From Sympetrum striolatum (lineage: Eukaryota > Arthropoda > Insecta > Odonata > Libellulidae): DNA of 64,000 bases. The notes under the pieces were generated by a model that was not told where the DNA came from, did not search any database, and saw nothing but the letters and a program-made list of their open reading frames with translations. A program made the position numbers and the translations under genes. Every line of letters starts with the position of its first letter. The stretch's first letter is position 1. The stretch lies in assembly GCA_947579665.1 (NCBI GenBank), contig OX388345.1:60565454-60629453 (forward strand), in the 5' to 3' direction. Positions 43,101 to 51,852 of this stretch are shown here, in pieces.

Positions 43101-45480
43101 AGGTAGGTTTAAAGCGAAAAATAGAAAAGGTACAGAGAAAGGCAGCAAGATTTAGGCAAATATTAGGCTTATAAATAGATATAATAATAATATAAATATT
43201 AGTCTTAGGCAAATATGCGAGGCTTGATAGCGTTACTCAGATGTTAAAAGAATTAGGTTGGGAAAGTTTAGAGGAGCGGAGATTCAAGAAAAGGCTAGCT
43301 ATATTTTTTAAAGTATATACAGGAGTTAAATCATTTGAGGAATTGTCAAACAAAGTCTCTATGGAAAAATTTCACGGCAGAAAAGACCATAGATACAAAG
43401 TTAAATTAATAAAACAGCGAACAAACATCAGTAAATTCTCTTTTCTAAATCGTGCTGTTAAGGATTGGAATGATTTACCTGCAGGAGTCTTAGAGCCCTT
43501 CCCAAAACATCATAGGGAGTTTGTGAAAAGATTGGGTAGAACTGTTAAGGATGAGTGAGCTTGACGTTTACTAGTACATGTGCAGTGAATCAATATATAT
43601 TTTTTTGTAATTCAAAAATTTAGATGGGATATATATGATGATATGTGCAATATATGTATATGTGTTACCACCAGACTATTAGTCCACTTGTAGCATTTTT
43701 TACAACAATAATAATAATAATAATACACATCTGCATGAGATCCTCACGAGGTGTTTTTCATATTCAAAAATAATAGGTTAGAGTCCTATAATTGGTGCAA
43801 CTGGACCATTGCTCACACTTTAATTGAACCTAAAGATACAAGTAGAGAAACCATGTCATAAACTTGTATTAGCTAGTATGTTGTGGCATTTGGTCAGACT
43901 CAACAACTAGCATCACTATACAGTTATTACATCACACATATGCAGCAATAGGAGATATTGAATGAAAAGTGAGTTATTTGATCCACACATATATCATTGG
44001 TTCAAACCCAAATAGTTCTTTCTACATAAGAATCCATTGAAAAGATTTTCTCCTAATATCTAGGATGAAGGAGATGTTATAGTCTAGATACTGTCCACAG
44101 ATGATCTTTCATATCATTAACTGCATTAGTGAAATAATCATTTTCATGAATAAGTTAATTGATTTGTCACTCACCACTTCAGTTGATTCTAAATCACCAT
44201 AATCAACTTTATCAGGTATTGCAAATCGCTGTCCTCGCTCAGGAGCCTGAACCATAGAGAAATTCCTCTAATTATGTAATTAAATGAAGCATTAACACAC
44301 AAAAGTTTCATCATTATGCTACTAACCTTGATGACAGCCTCTACTGGCATTTCCCATTCTTCAAGATCCATTTCTTTTTTAATGGGGACCTAGAGATGAG
44401 AATAATATTTTCATAACAAGGAAAATCAGTTTCAAATGAATATAACTCATTATGTAGGCATCCATATTGTGATTAGGTAGAGGTCTAACCTCGCCCAATA
44501 AGGGTCAATAATAATATAAATATATGCAAACCAAATCTAGGAAGAATAAAGCCTACAATTTATAATTCAAATACCACACAATACTTACATTTGAATTAAC
44601 AGCACCATGCTCAACTCCAACTTCACGTGATGCATCCTATCCAAAGATAACAGATGAATTAAGAAAGAAAATCCTGCACAATCTTGACCACAAATTTATT
44701 GCAACCTCCTATATTTGATAATGTGAAGGGAAAACTAATTGCATTCCAGTCTCTTCAGCCAACATTACTACATTATCGTTGGGAACTTTGTACGAATTTA
44801 GAAACAGAATAGCAACGATAATAACAAGGTTTTGCAACAAACCTTTGTCGCACTTCTACACAAATATATGCAAAAAGATTAATGAAAATCCAACTTACAA
44901 GTCTCGCTTGGCTCATCAATTTCATAATCTCCGATTCTGCAGAATGAACGTTTCTCTTGCATGCGTCGAATTCTATCATTCTCCACATGCAAGGGGAACA
45001 TATTTGAGAGGGAAGACCATCACTCTCGCATATCTAAATCATAAAAAAATAATTCATAATAGATTAACAACAATAAATGAGAACTTACAAGAATCAAAAT
45101 AAACTACTTTGAATGAGATATAACCTTCGAATAGGCTAGTTCTCCACCACGCTATAAACTGATATCATTGAAATGTAACATGCAAGTACAATCTACGATG
45201 TATATTACAAAGATATTGATTATCGTACTTAAAATGTTAACGACAATTCCCAACGGAAAAATAACAAATTCAATATCCAGAAATTAGTCTTTGCATAATA
45301 TTGTCATAGAAAAGTAGCAAATAAATTCACAAACATCACACGTACCTTCATCTCGTAAATAAAATTAAGAATCAGATACAAAGGATCTCCAGCTGCAGAA
45401 CGGTGCGAGAATATGTTCGTGAGTGAAAAACCTTCCTTCAAGCACAATCTACAGCAATGATCTAACCTAATTTCGCCCAT
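27357..45480 (-). CDS. ZAD/C2H2 zinc-finger protein gene (seven exons)
   Basis: Exons on the minus strand: 45346-45480, 44899-45033, 44589-44636, 44327-44389, 44175-44246, 32253-32327 and 27357-28172. Each internal boundary has an AG acceptor and a GT donor, every exon is a multiple of three, and all introns are phase 0. The protein is about 447 residues. The zinc-finger-associated domain (ZAD) uses C10, C13, C57 and C60. An acidic linker (about 91-259) follows, then six C2H2 fingers (about 260-440). ZAD proteins are nuclear, homodimerise through the ZAD and bind DNA through the fingers. Introns 5 (11.8 kb) and 6 (4.1 kb) are full of transposons. Additional small exons in these introns cannot be excluded. 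Confidence 0.82.
28638..30540 (-). pseudogene. CsRn1-like Gypsy pol relic (protease, RT, RNase H)
   Basis: Broken pieces in order on the minus strand: a protease with QFLIDTGSDLCCF (about 30320-30360); a linker part with LNLNFGLHRDFQW and PIIGSDFLDHF (about 30140-30240); reverse transcriptase with WRPCRDYRALN, a Y-M-T-L-G-L block and the catalytic YIDD (29150-29830); and RNase H with FTDASSFSVGACL and FVDHKPL (28660-29108). Many frameshifts and stops are present. The relic ends within RNase H and has no integrase or 3' LTR. The motif set matches the CsRn1/Kabuki-type Gypsy clade. It lies in intron 6 of the ZAD gene, same strand. Confidence 0.85.
30631..31483 (-). pseudogene. CsRn1-like Gypsy gag relic
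   Basis: Starts with an ATG at 31483 and a Gln/Leu-rich coiled coil (LEELQRQLDLLEQRKQELAQ). A decayed segment of the P-P-F-W-x-D-D/W-F capsid type follows across frames, then RKPSHFLRHLQSLAG, LLPTLWLQRL and a LADRIVE block. Frameshifts separate the pieces. It precedes the pol relic in the normal gag-pol order. Confidence 0.75.
31549..31568 (-). promoter_or_regulatory. tRNA-Trp-type primer binding site of the CsRn1-like element
   Basis: TGGTGACTCCCAACGTGATT on the minus strand resembles the complement of the tRNA-Trp 3' end, the primer known for CsRn1-type elements. It lies between the LTR and the gag start. Confidence 0.6.
31569..31769 (-). repeat. 5' LTR of the CsRn1-like element
   Basis: About 201 bp. 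On the minus strand it begins TGTGGCAAAGTCGCC, contains a TATATAAAG promoter-like motif and ends just before the PBS. The partner 3' LTR is absent. Confidence 0.6.
31770..32252. other. Intron 6 sequence of the ZAD gene
   Basis: AT-rich; includes the donor GTAAGT for exon 6 at 32247-32252 (minus strand). Nothing else recognised. Confidence 0.5.
32253..32327 (-). CDS. ZAD zinc-finger gene, exon 6
   Basis: 25 codons (begins EPVGVPVEDF, ends QPLSE) between an ATAAG acceptor and a GTAAGTAAT donor, phase 0 on both sides. It belongs to the acidic linker between ZAD and fingers. Short and without a domain, so it rests on splice sites and frame. Confidence 0.65.
32328..33019. other. Intron 5 sequence before the LINE relic
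   Basis: AT-rich intronic DNA without recognised genes. The 5' limit of the LINE relic that follows is unclear. Confidence 0.45.
33020..33489 (+). pseudogene. CR1/Jockey-like LINE, endonuclease fragment
   Basis: Contains IIIAGDLNLPQVNWSGKK, LNLIDVFL and a VIPGICDHEA motif, the C-terminal half of an apurinic-like endonuclease domain. A stop at 33222 interrupts it. The frame runs to K-I-L at 33487 and is cut by the piggyBac element; the same frame resumes at 37206. It is antisense to the ZAD gene, in its intron 5. Confidence 0.8.
33490..37202. mobile_element. piggyBac element inserted in the LINE
   Basis: The ends CCCCTTCCCTGACG (left) and CGTCAGGGAAGCGG (right) are inverted repeats. Both are flanked by TTAA (33486-33489 and 37203-37206). 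A perfect 18-bp palindrome GGACGAGTATACTCGTCC lies near the right end (about 37171-37188). The transposase is on the minus strand. Excising the element with one TTAA restores the LINE reading frame. Confidence 0.88.
34162..35846 (-). pseudogene. piggyBac transposase, nearly intact
   Basis: The frame starts at an ATG at 35846 and encodes an acidic N-terminus, then the DDE_Tnp_1_7 domain: MRVFFALIILQSI, YWSRR, FANIRQYLHFSNN, ITVDESLLLYKG (first D), a GYCVTTDNFYTSPELAE block (later D) and VVDYNKTMGSVDRVDQ. A single TGA at 35136-35138 interrupts the frame, at a position where the family usually has Arg. A frameshift near 34560 moves the last part to 34162-34548, which ends in a Cys-rich zinc-binding domain (CTVCSRKR...CVDCDVPLC). 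Otherwise full length (about 560 codons), so inactivation is recent or the sequence contains errors. Confidence 0.88.
37206..38262 (+). pseudogene. CR1/Jockey-like LINE, RT N-terminal part
   Basis: Continues the LINE at 33020-33489 after the piggyBac. It shows a basic linker, then RT motifs KISKLKNNKSKGPDGI, KNYRPISLTSVICKIFEK, QHGFRRGF, VIDLAKAFDVVDHEILLQKV and SGVAQGSMLG. Several stops and frameshifts. It stops abruptly after the LG motif, where the GGTTCGA array is inserted; the RT resumes at 42650. Confidence 0.85.
38306..38328. repeat. (GATA)n microsatellite
   Basis: About six GATA units at the 5' end of copy A of the GGTTCGA family. Confidence 0.8.
39345..40290. mobile_element. Inserted repeat with (GT)n and 310-bp tandem units
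   Basis: Interrupts copy A. The ends ACTTTCTCCATATA and TATATGGAGAAAGT are inverted. It contains a (GT)n tract (about 39470-39498), then two and a part copies of a unit of about 310 bp beginning GTGGGCGCTCTAAC (39505, 39818, 40125) with AAATCGGTCAACCG and CTCCATAAATATGATAT motifs. Non-coding. Confidence 0.6.
42650..43558 (+). pseudogene. CR1/Jockey-like LINE, RT C-terminal part
   Basis: Resumes the RT interrupted at 38262 with FINDLPTGIKSKICLFTDD, where the catalytic ADD is changed to TDD. It continues with LNSWVSSNKLEINTNKCK, VKYLGLTFSRDLKWNEHI, FVRPILEYGECLWDPH and the long C-terminal thumb region (to 43558) typical of CR1/L2/Jockey elements without RNase H. Two frameshifts are present. 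It lies antisense in intron 5 of the ZAD gene. Confidence 0.85.
43559..43725 (+). repeat. LINE 3' UTR with (AAT)n tail
   Basis: Follows the LINE stop codon and ends in TTTTTTACAACAAT plus about six AAT units (about 43705-43724), consistent with a microsatellite-type LINE 3' end. Confidence 0.6.
43726..44174. other. Intron 5 sequence of the ZAD gene
   Basis: No genes or repeats recognised; ends with the exon 5 donor GTGAGT at 44169-44174 (minus strand). Confidence 0.5.
44175..44246 (-). CDS. ZAD zinc-finger gene, exon 5
   Basis: 24 codons (begins APERGQRFAI, ends LESTEV). Acceptor GGTTCAG, donor GTGAGT, phase 0. Acidic linker. Confidence 0.7.
44327..44389 (-). CDS. ZAD zinc-finger gene, exon 4
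   Basis: 21 codons (VPIKKEMDLEEWEMPVEAVI then K). Acceptor ATCTCTAG, donor GTTAGT, phase 0. The I-K-K-E-x-D pattern resembles a SUMO-acceptor site, common in such regulators. Confidence 0.7.
44589..44636 (-). CDS. ZAD zinc-finger gene, exon 3
   Basis: 16 codons (DASREVGVEHGAVNSN). Acceptor TTTGGATAG, donor GTAAGT, phase 0. A microexon in the linker after the ZAD. Confidence 0.65.
44899..45033 (-). CDS. ZAD zinc-finger gene, exon 2 (second half of ZAD)
   Basis: 45 codons. ICESDGLPSQICSPC carries the D-G-L-P and C-x2-C motifs that close the zinc-binding ZAD fold, followed by the long helix with W, F and C residues (CMWRMIEFDACKRNV). Acceptor TGATTTAG, donor GTAAGT, phase 0. Confidence 0.85.
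45346..45480 (-). CDS. ZAD zinc-finger gene, exon 1 (start and first half of ZAD)
   Basis: 45 codons from the ATG at 45480 (context AGTAAAATGG). HCCRLCLKEGFSLTNIFSH gives the first C-x2-C pair of the ZAD and its typical N-I-F strand. Donor GTACGT, phase 0. The ATG is chosen because it starts just before the first ZAD cysteine, as in the family. Confidence 0.85.
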
Positions 45481-45538
45481 TTTACTAAACTATACCGTAA
45501 ATGAGGAGCAACAAAAGAACTGGAATGCAAACAAGCAG

Positions 45539-45553
45539 TATTATATATAATTA
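45539..45553 (-). promoter_or_regulatory. Possible TATA element of the ZAD gene
   Basis: A TTATATATAAT-like sequence about 65 bp upstream of the ATG on the minus strand. Weak evidence in AT-rich DNA. Confidence 0.25.
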
Positions 45554-45741
45554 TTCCGATGATTTCCTGCAGATATTTCGCTATATAGGGGACATATACC
45601 TGAATATTCCCTATGTACGAACAGATAACTGATACCGGAATTATAGGCTGGTGTCCTTGGTGTTTAGATTGTAATGTGTAGCTCGAGAGTAATAATTGAC
45701 AATATATTTTATGTAAAGATTCAATATTATTATAAAAAATA

Positions 45742-46035
45742 GGTAAAATTTCACTTTGACACTTTTTGGGAAATATTCAAGGAGAAACTCGTCGATCGGC
45801 GCTACATCTGGCGTCAAAATGGCAGAACTAACACAAAAACATGGTTTCCGGAGGTCATTTCTGTACCTCGTTCACATAAATCGATGTATTTCAGTAAATA
45901 ATGAAGTTACTTCATCGCTGTAATTTGCATAAGAAGCCGCAATATTTCAAGTGTCTCCCATAAAAATATCGTCGTAATCGGGGTATTTTTAATAAAAAAA
46001 ATATTTCCCAAAAAGTGCTAAAGTGAAATTTTACC
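45742..46035. mobile_element. MITE with about 36-bp terminal inverted repeats
   Basis: Starts GGTAAAATTTCACTTT and ends AAAGTGAAATTTTACC. The inverted match extends to about 36 bases with one or two differences (continuing CACTTTTTGGGAAATATT). 294 bp, non-coding. It lies about 260 bp upstream of the ZAD gene start. Related termini occur at 58109-58215. The target duplication is unclear. Confidence 0.75.
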
Positions 46036-46599
46036 ATTGTTACATTCATTTGGAATTAAGGTTTTACCTAATATTACAGTTGCATTGCATTAAGTTTTGC
46101 GTATTTAAAGTTGTACTTTTATTAAAACTTCTATACCTATCCTTGTAATTTATTTATCTTTTCCCTAAAATTCAATAATTATTTAAATATTTTTATTGTT
46201 AACATTTTTAACATTTAGACTTTTTTTCCAATTTTGAAACTAATTTATTGTGAATCCATTTAATATTTCCGAGTATATCAGCCCTAAATTACAATGCATC
46301 TTTTTCTTATTTGCAAGTTGGTAATTTTTATTTAATATTTCCATTTAAAAGTGTTTATTTTGTACATATTGTGGCATAATGTGAACGTATCCAATTCAGC
46401 AGTGAATATAAATGAAATTATGTATGATTTTATTCGATGGATATATCTCATATATAACCATATCAAAAAAATCATTACACGCATGAAATTAAAGCTATAG
46501 CTTTATTTTTTTTTTATACTATATAAGTATACTTAAGAATTCTCTTTTGTGTTGTTTTTCCTTAAATATAAACATCAATACTTTACTTGAGCATTTCAA
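46036..46599. other. AT-rich stretch without a recognisable gene
   Basis: Nothing recognised between the MITE and the Penelope-like fragment. Confidence 0.45.
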
Positions 46600-46985
46600 A
46601 AAATGTATTAAATAGACAAATTGAGCTGCTTGACGATACATTCCAGTCCATTAACAAAGGATATCATCCACATATAGAAACCATTTAAAAGCATAAGGTA
46701 AAAGAGCACAACCACTATTGAATAAAACACTTCCAAGGCGCTTCATAAAAATGTCAGCCATTAATGGGGATAGTGGCGATCCCATGGCGAGTCCACTGTT
46801 CTGTCTATAAAATTTATCATTAAAAAAAAATTTTGGTTTAAACAAACACTGAGCAGATTTAGAATATCACGATTAACCTCATTAGTCATGTCTTTGTTCA
46901 CTAAACACTTCTCCACGATGTCCAAAACTTCATCCACTGGCACACTTGTGAAAAGATTATTTACGTCGAAGGACATTAATTTACA
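46600..46985 (-). pseudogene. Penelope-like element reverse transcriptase fragment
   Basis: Minus-strand pieces MSFDVNNLFTSVPVDEVLDI, FYRQNSGLAMGSPLSPLMAD and WFLYVDDIL give the F-D-V/LFTSVP, GLAMGSPLSP and YVDD motifs of Penelope-like RTs. A frameshift lies near 46810. The GIY-YIG endonuclease and N-terminal part are absent. Confidence 0.8.
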
Positions 46986-48041
46986 GTTCCTTGGGAGTGA
47001 AAGAGAAATGTGGATCTGTACAAGTGTTGCAATAAAAATTCATTTACGATGAAGTTCCACCAAGAATCGCTTGACCCAATTCTTCATATGTCATTCTTAC
47101 ACATGTTATTTTGTTGGTTTATCTAATTCAGATTTGATGTAAAGGTTTATGTATGTGTACTTGTTTTCCTTAAAGTTGTTAAACCCTTAACCAGTGACGT
47201 GCGGTCTGAGAGACCGCAGCGATTTTTTTATTGTGAATAAAAAAATTATTTGATTTTTAACAAATCTGTTATTTATGGTACCTTCTTAGATACCTTTACG
47301 TAGTATATAGAATTCCTCGAATTTCATTTATCTTACTTGTGTTTCTATTAAGTTGCGATTTAATTTTATGCGCAGTCTGAGAGACCGCACGTCACTAATT
47401 CGGGAAAACTCAATTCGTAATATGGGTGAATATTATTACGGAGGCTTACAAAATTCAACTTTATTTATTACATTTGTTTATTATTTTCACATTTCTTTGT
47501 TATTACTATTTGAAAAGCATAAATTAGGCTAAATATATGGATTTTATGATAGTAGGCTAATGTTGAGGTCGTCCTAAAGAATACTGATTGTTTTGGTTAT
47601 TTTATAATATCAACTCCAACAATAAAAATCTTTTTAGAAAAATATTAAATCATACTTGCATTAAAACACCTTATGTGTATGGAACCGAATTTTTCGTCTT
47701 TATATTTCGCTGTGATTCTGACACTAGAATGTCACTTACTACCACTTACTACGGATGCGACCGAAATGGCGGCAAACTCAGAATAACGAAATCCTGCGAG
47801 AATTTCTCTTTGTTGCCACTACTCATTTGTGCCTAGCCCTGGATGAATGACCTTTAGTGAAGCATATTGTCAGCGGAAAATGGACCCCCAATGGAAAGGG
47901 TGGAGTGATCCTGGGGAAAACCCGAGGTGAATGTTCGAGCAGTACGTGACCAGATGTGAAAGAAAATGTATTTCTCGGATTTTCCCCAAACTGCTTTCTT
48001 TAGTTATCTCTATTCGTTGCCAAGTAATCATCTTGCTACAT

Positions 48042-48289
48042 CAGGAATGGATCTAGAGAAAAATTTCGGGGAGGGTCCGATCAAAAAATTTTAAAATAAA
48101 AAACATTTCGGCTTTCACAAAACGTGACGTTAGAATTGTGTTAGACAAATTCGAATATTTTCGCTAGTGATTGCTTATTAAATTGTTTGTTTATTTGCGT
48201 TATTTGAGTTTCATTTTCGAAAAATAGGCAGAAGTGATATTTCGGGGGGGGTCCGGACCCCCAGGACCACCCCCCTGGATCCGTCCCTG
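48042..48289. mobile_element. hAT-type MITE, 248 bp
   Basis: Ends CAGGAATGGATCTAG and CTGGATCCGTCCCTG are inverted. The 8-bp duplication TGCTACAT is exact (48034-48041 and 48290-48297). It lies in the 5' part of the second piggyBac element. Confidence 0.85.
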
Positions 48290-48403
48290 TGCTACATGGA
48301 TCGCATACACGGATCTTTTGAAAGACGAATCATGTGAGTTATATTTTTTCAGTAAGTGCGTTTCTTTCTAAAATATATCTTTGTTGTAAAATAATTTGCA
48401 AAT

Positions 48404-49940
48404 ATGGTGGCAGGAAAACCAATTGCCTGGGAAAATAGTTCTAAAGAGCCAAAGAGAAACGTTAACACTCGTCTGCATAACATTATCGCGGAAAAACCAG
48501 GTTTGAAGCAATCTGTTATACCTCTAGATAGGGAACTGCAACCTCTCCATTTTTGGTCGCTTATATTTGACGACGATCTAATAAATTTGATTGTGTGTTG
48601 GACAAATGTCAAACTTTAGAAGTTATGAGAAAAGTATACCAGAGTAGGCCAGAAATCCAAGATTTAGATTATGTTGAATTAAGAGCTTTACTTGGGTTAT
48701 TAATATATTCGACAATATTTAAATCTAACGATGAAGATATTAGTAGTACTTTTGCTGCAGATGGCATGGGAAAGGAAATTTTTCGTTTAGTAATGTATGG
48801 ACAACGATTTGCTGTTCTCCTTTTATGTCTTCGGTTTGATAACCATGAAGACCGAATCGTCCGGTACGAAAGTGACCCAGTTGCACCAATTTCTGATTTG
48901 TTAAATCATTTCGTAAAAAATTCTCATTTTTGATATTCACTGGGCACAACAACTTGTATTGACGAAATGTTAATTGCCTTCAGGGGTCGGTGCCGATTTA
49001 AAATGTACATCCTGAGTAAGTCAGCTAAGTATGGCCTCAAAATGATGTGTTTGACGGATACATCGAATAACTATTTGTATAATGCCTGTTTGTACGCCGG
49101 AAAAAGTACCAACGGAAAAGGTCTGTCAGAGGAAGACAAAAAGACTTCGAAACCTACGCAATCAGTTCCGCGTCTCACTGAGCCAATATTTCATTCCAAT
49201 CGAAATATTACAGCTGATAATTGGTTCACTTCAATTGAACTGGTTTAGAAGCTGAGGGTGAAAGGACTGACCTATGTCGGGACGATAAGAAAAAATCAAA
49301 GGGAAATATCCAATGAGTTCGGGCCTTCAAAAGAAGGCACAAAAGGGTCCTTGTTGTATGGATATACGGCAACATGACTCTAGTTCCTCATGTGCCAAAG
49401 AGAAACAGGACTCTTTGGTTGGTGTCGTCAATGCACCACAGAGAGCACTGTTGACGTGACAATGAAACATGAAATTATAGCTTTCTATAATTCAATCAAG
49501 GGTGGAGTAGATACACTACATAAAATGTGCAGCAGCTACTCATCTAGTCGAAGAACAAGGAGATGGCCAATGGCAGTGTTTCTTAGGATTTTAGACATTT
49601 CATTGGTGAATTCTTTTGTGTTCCAGCAGTCTCTAAAAGACAAGAAGTATCTGAATAGGTACGATTTTATTAAATGCATTGCAGCGGAGTTAGTAAGGCC
49701 ACAATTAAAGAGGATAATGTCAAACAGCAAGATTCCCACACAATTAAGAGCCAATATAGGCCGTATTCTGAACCTAACAGTTGAAAAACCTTAAAATTTC
49801 GAAGATAAACTAGAAAAGCGGAAGACTTGCCGACTTTGCCCTCCATGAAAAAAACGATAAACCTCCTTCTGTTGGTCCAAATGTAGACAACCAGTTTTTT
49901 TATAATGCACAAAAAATATTTGCAAGAGCTGTGCTTCTAT
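48404..49940 (+). pseudogene. piggyBac transposase relic (second element)
   Basis: An N-terminal piece (48404-48619) is followed after a frameshift by one long frame to 49794, interrupted by stops near 48931, 49246, 49375 and 49381. DDE_Tnp_1_7 motifs: ELRALLGLLIYS, CIDEMLIAFRGRC, LTDTSNNYLYN, ITADNWFTSIEL, AFYNSIKGGVDTLHKM and RRWPMAVFLRI, with all three catalytic Asp positions present. A decayed Cys-rich C-terminal zinc module lies at about 49810-49940. Confidence 0.88.
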
Positions 49941-50364
49941 GGAGGGGTAGTACATTTTTCACGAAAAATGTAATATCGAACATTTGCAGAATCCATGAAA
50001 AACACAATAAATGAAATATTTTTCAAGAACGTTTTATCAATTATCATCCCAAAAATACATTAAAGGCTTTGCTACAAAAATAGGCACCTGATTTTTAATA
50101 TGCGACATTATTTTGATAGGATGTTTTTTTCATTCAAATTTTTGACTATCTTCGTAAAATGATTAATAATTGAAATTTTGTTCATATTAACATAAAATTA
50201 AATTTGAATTCAAATTATTGAATAACTAATTAGTTTATTAAGGCTTTTAAACTTTGTCAAATGTGTCATTTAGTAACTTTAAAGATATTTAAAAAATTGC
50301 GGTCTCCCAGACCGCGCGTCACTGGTAGTGTGACAAAAATTGCACGTCACTGGTTAAGGGTTAA

Positions 50365-50960
50365 TTAGGAATATTGTGGACAAGAAATTCTTGGTGCATT
50401 ATAAATGGTGAAATATTTAGCAAAAGTGAAAAATAGAAATGTATGTCAGTGTGAAGACTTACCTTTGTGCAACAGAACTTATTTTGTGAGAAATTTCTTT
50501 TTGATTGTATAATTGACAGCAAATAATCAGTCCATTTTAGTAACTTTAAGTGTCCATTTACATATTCTAATGTGAACTTTTGTGAAGTGTGAATCTCATG
50601 TGAACAAATGTGAAGTTATGCTCAGAATTGTTCCCTCTTATTTCTTCCCTCTATCACCCATTTTTTGCGGCTATGAATACGTAAATAAATTTCAATTAAA
50701 TGATCCAGGTTTCCATATCTCTTTTCGATGCAAGAATATTTTCGTTCGTTATAAAATGCATCGTAAACTATTTTCTTTCGACGATCGGAAGACTATTATT
50801 GAATCCTCGTGGAAACGATCATATTGCCCTTAAATATTAGAATTTTAAATAGGAAATAATTATATTTTTATTTGTTAATTTCAATTGGCATATTCATTTT
50901 ATCATGTAATTTTGCATTGTGTATTTACCGTCAAAAGAGGGAATCTGCGGAATTTTTGGC
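50365..50960. other. Stretch without a recognisable gene
   Basis: No coding similarity or terminal repeats recognised. Confidence 0.45.
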
Positions 50961-50963
50961 CGT

Positions 50964-51042
50964 TGCCGGAAAAAGTTCCTCCGGAAAAAGTGTCGCGGAA
51001 AAAGTACCGCCGGAAAGAGAGCCGCCGGAAAAAGTTCCGCCT
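50964..51042. repeat. 15-bp minisatellite (CCGGAAAAAGTTCCG type)
   Basis: About five tandem units of a 15-bp CCGGAAAAAGTNCCG-like sequence. The period keeps all three frames open for a while, which explains the three overlapping short frames here. Confidence 0.75.
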
Positions 51043-51089
51043 CTTTCATGCTCTGTCAAGCGGCAGGAAAGCCAGTAAATCCATCATCC

Positions 51090-51285
51090 CAACAAACATG
51101 TTTAATGTTAATCCTGATTCTGAATGTATATGGCTCTCTGGTATCGAACTAAGGACCATCAGGGAAACGTAAAAGAGCGTATATGAAATTTATTTGTGAT
51201 CCTTATTCACATGCCAGGTTTGAATTTCAAGTCAGTGACACTTGTAGAACATGGTTAGAATTTTGATTCCCTATAGATGTATATC
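51090..51285 (-). repeat. GGTTCGA repeat family, 5' fragment
   Basis: On the minus strand it has the family 5' motif (ATCAAAATTCTAACCATGTT) near 51265 and one unit ending GTCCTTAGTTCGATACCAGA near 51140-51160. It ends next to an (ATC)n microsatellite at about 51286-51302. Confidence 0.65.
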
Positions 51286-51302
51286 ATCATCATCATCATT
51301 AG

Positions 51303-51700
51303 ACATTTTCAATCCGATGTTGGAATCTCTGAGTTATGATAATCATTAGTTATGTATTAGTAATTCAGAAGCTAGTAAATTACATATAAATTTATTTATG
51401 TAAGAAGGAAAGATAACAACTGCAAAGGTAAAGTGTTTGCCCATGACATTTGAATATTTACAACAGGTTTTATTTTGCACATTGTTTATAGTATTATTGA
51501 TTTATTGGATCTAGTAAGCAGAGCTGCCATATAAAATTTTTCAACTTTTCTGTTAAAATGTTCTTATTTTGCATGCTAGAAAAATATTTTAGCCAAAATG
51601 GCAATGCAAAAAAAACTATATCAAAATAGATATAGTTCGATTTCTTAAACTATTCCTTAAACCAAGCATTGATTTTCTTTTTAGAACTCTTATTTTTCTG
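51303..51700. other. AT-rich stretch without a recognisable gene
   Basis: Nothing recognised upstream of the mannosidase-like exon. Confidence 0.45.
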
Positions 51701-51708
51701 TATATGAG

Positions 51709-51852
51709 ACAAATATCTGTTTTGCGGGTGGACTACTTTCCTGCTACGCTCTCACTGGAGACGTGATGTACAGAGAAAAAGCCAAACATGTGGCAGAGAA
51801 ACTTCTTCCAGCATTTAAGAGCCATCAGGTTATCAGATATCGCATCACGTAA
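51709..51852 (+). pseudogene. GH47 alpha-mannosidase exon fragment
   Basis: After a pyrimidine-rich acceptor-like stretch (TTTTTCTGTATATGAG) the frame reads CFAGGLLSCYALTGDVMY, then EKAKHVAEKLLPAF. This is the GGLLSAY-x-L-T-G-D...A-x-x-LLPAF segment of class I alpha-1,2-mannosidases (ER/Golgi N-glycan trimming). The expected N-T-P-T-G-I-P sequence after LLPAF is replaced by unrelated residues and a stop. No neighbouring mannosidase exons were found, so it is probably a duplicated or decayed exon rather than a working gene. Confidence 0.6.

Larger units (their letters stand above)
47184..50360. mobile_element. Second piggyBac element, complete with both ends
   Basis: The terminal inverted repeat CCCTTAACCAGTGACGTGC is present at both ends. 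TTAA abuts the right end (50361-50364), and a TTAA plus one extra A precedes the left (47179-47183). Subterminal hairpins GCGGTCT-nnn-AGACCGC occur at about 47201, 47374 and 50301. The interior holds a dead transposase and a later hAT MITE at 48042-48289. Confidence 0.87.

Noticed and set aside
50885..51172. Overlapping basic frames with K/R-E-P repeats
   Set aside because: They arise from a 15-bp minisatellite that leaves all three frames open.
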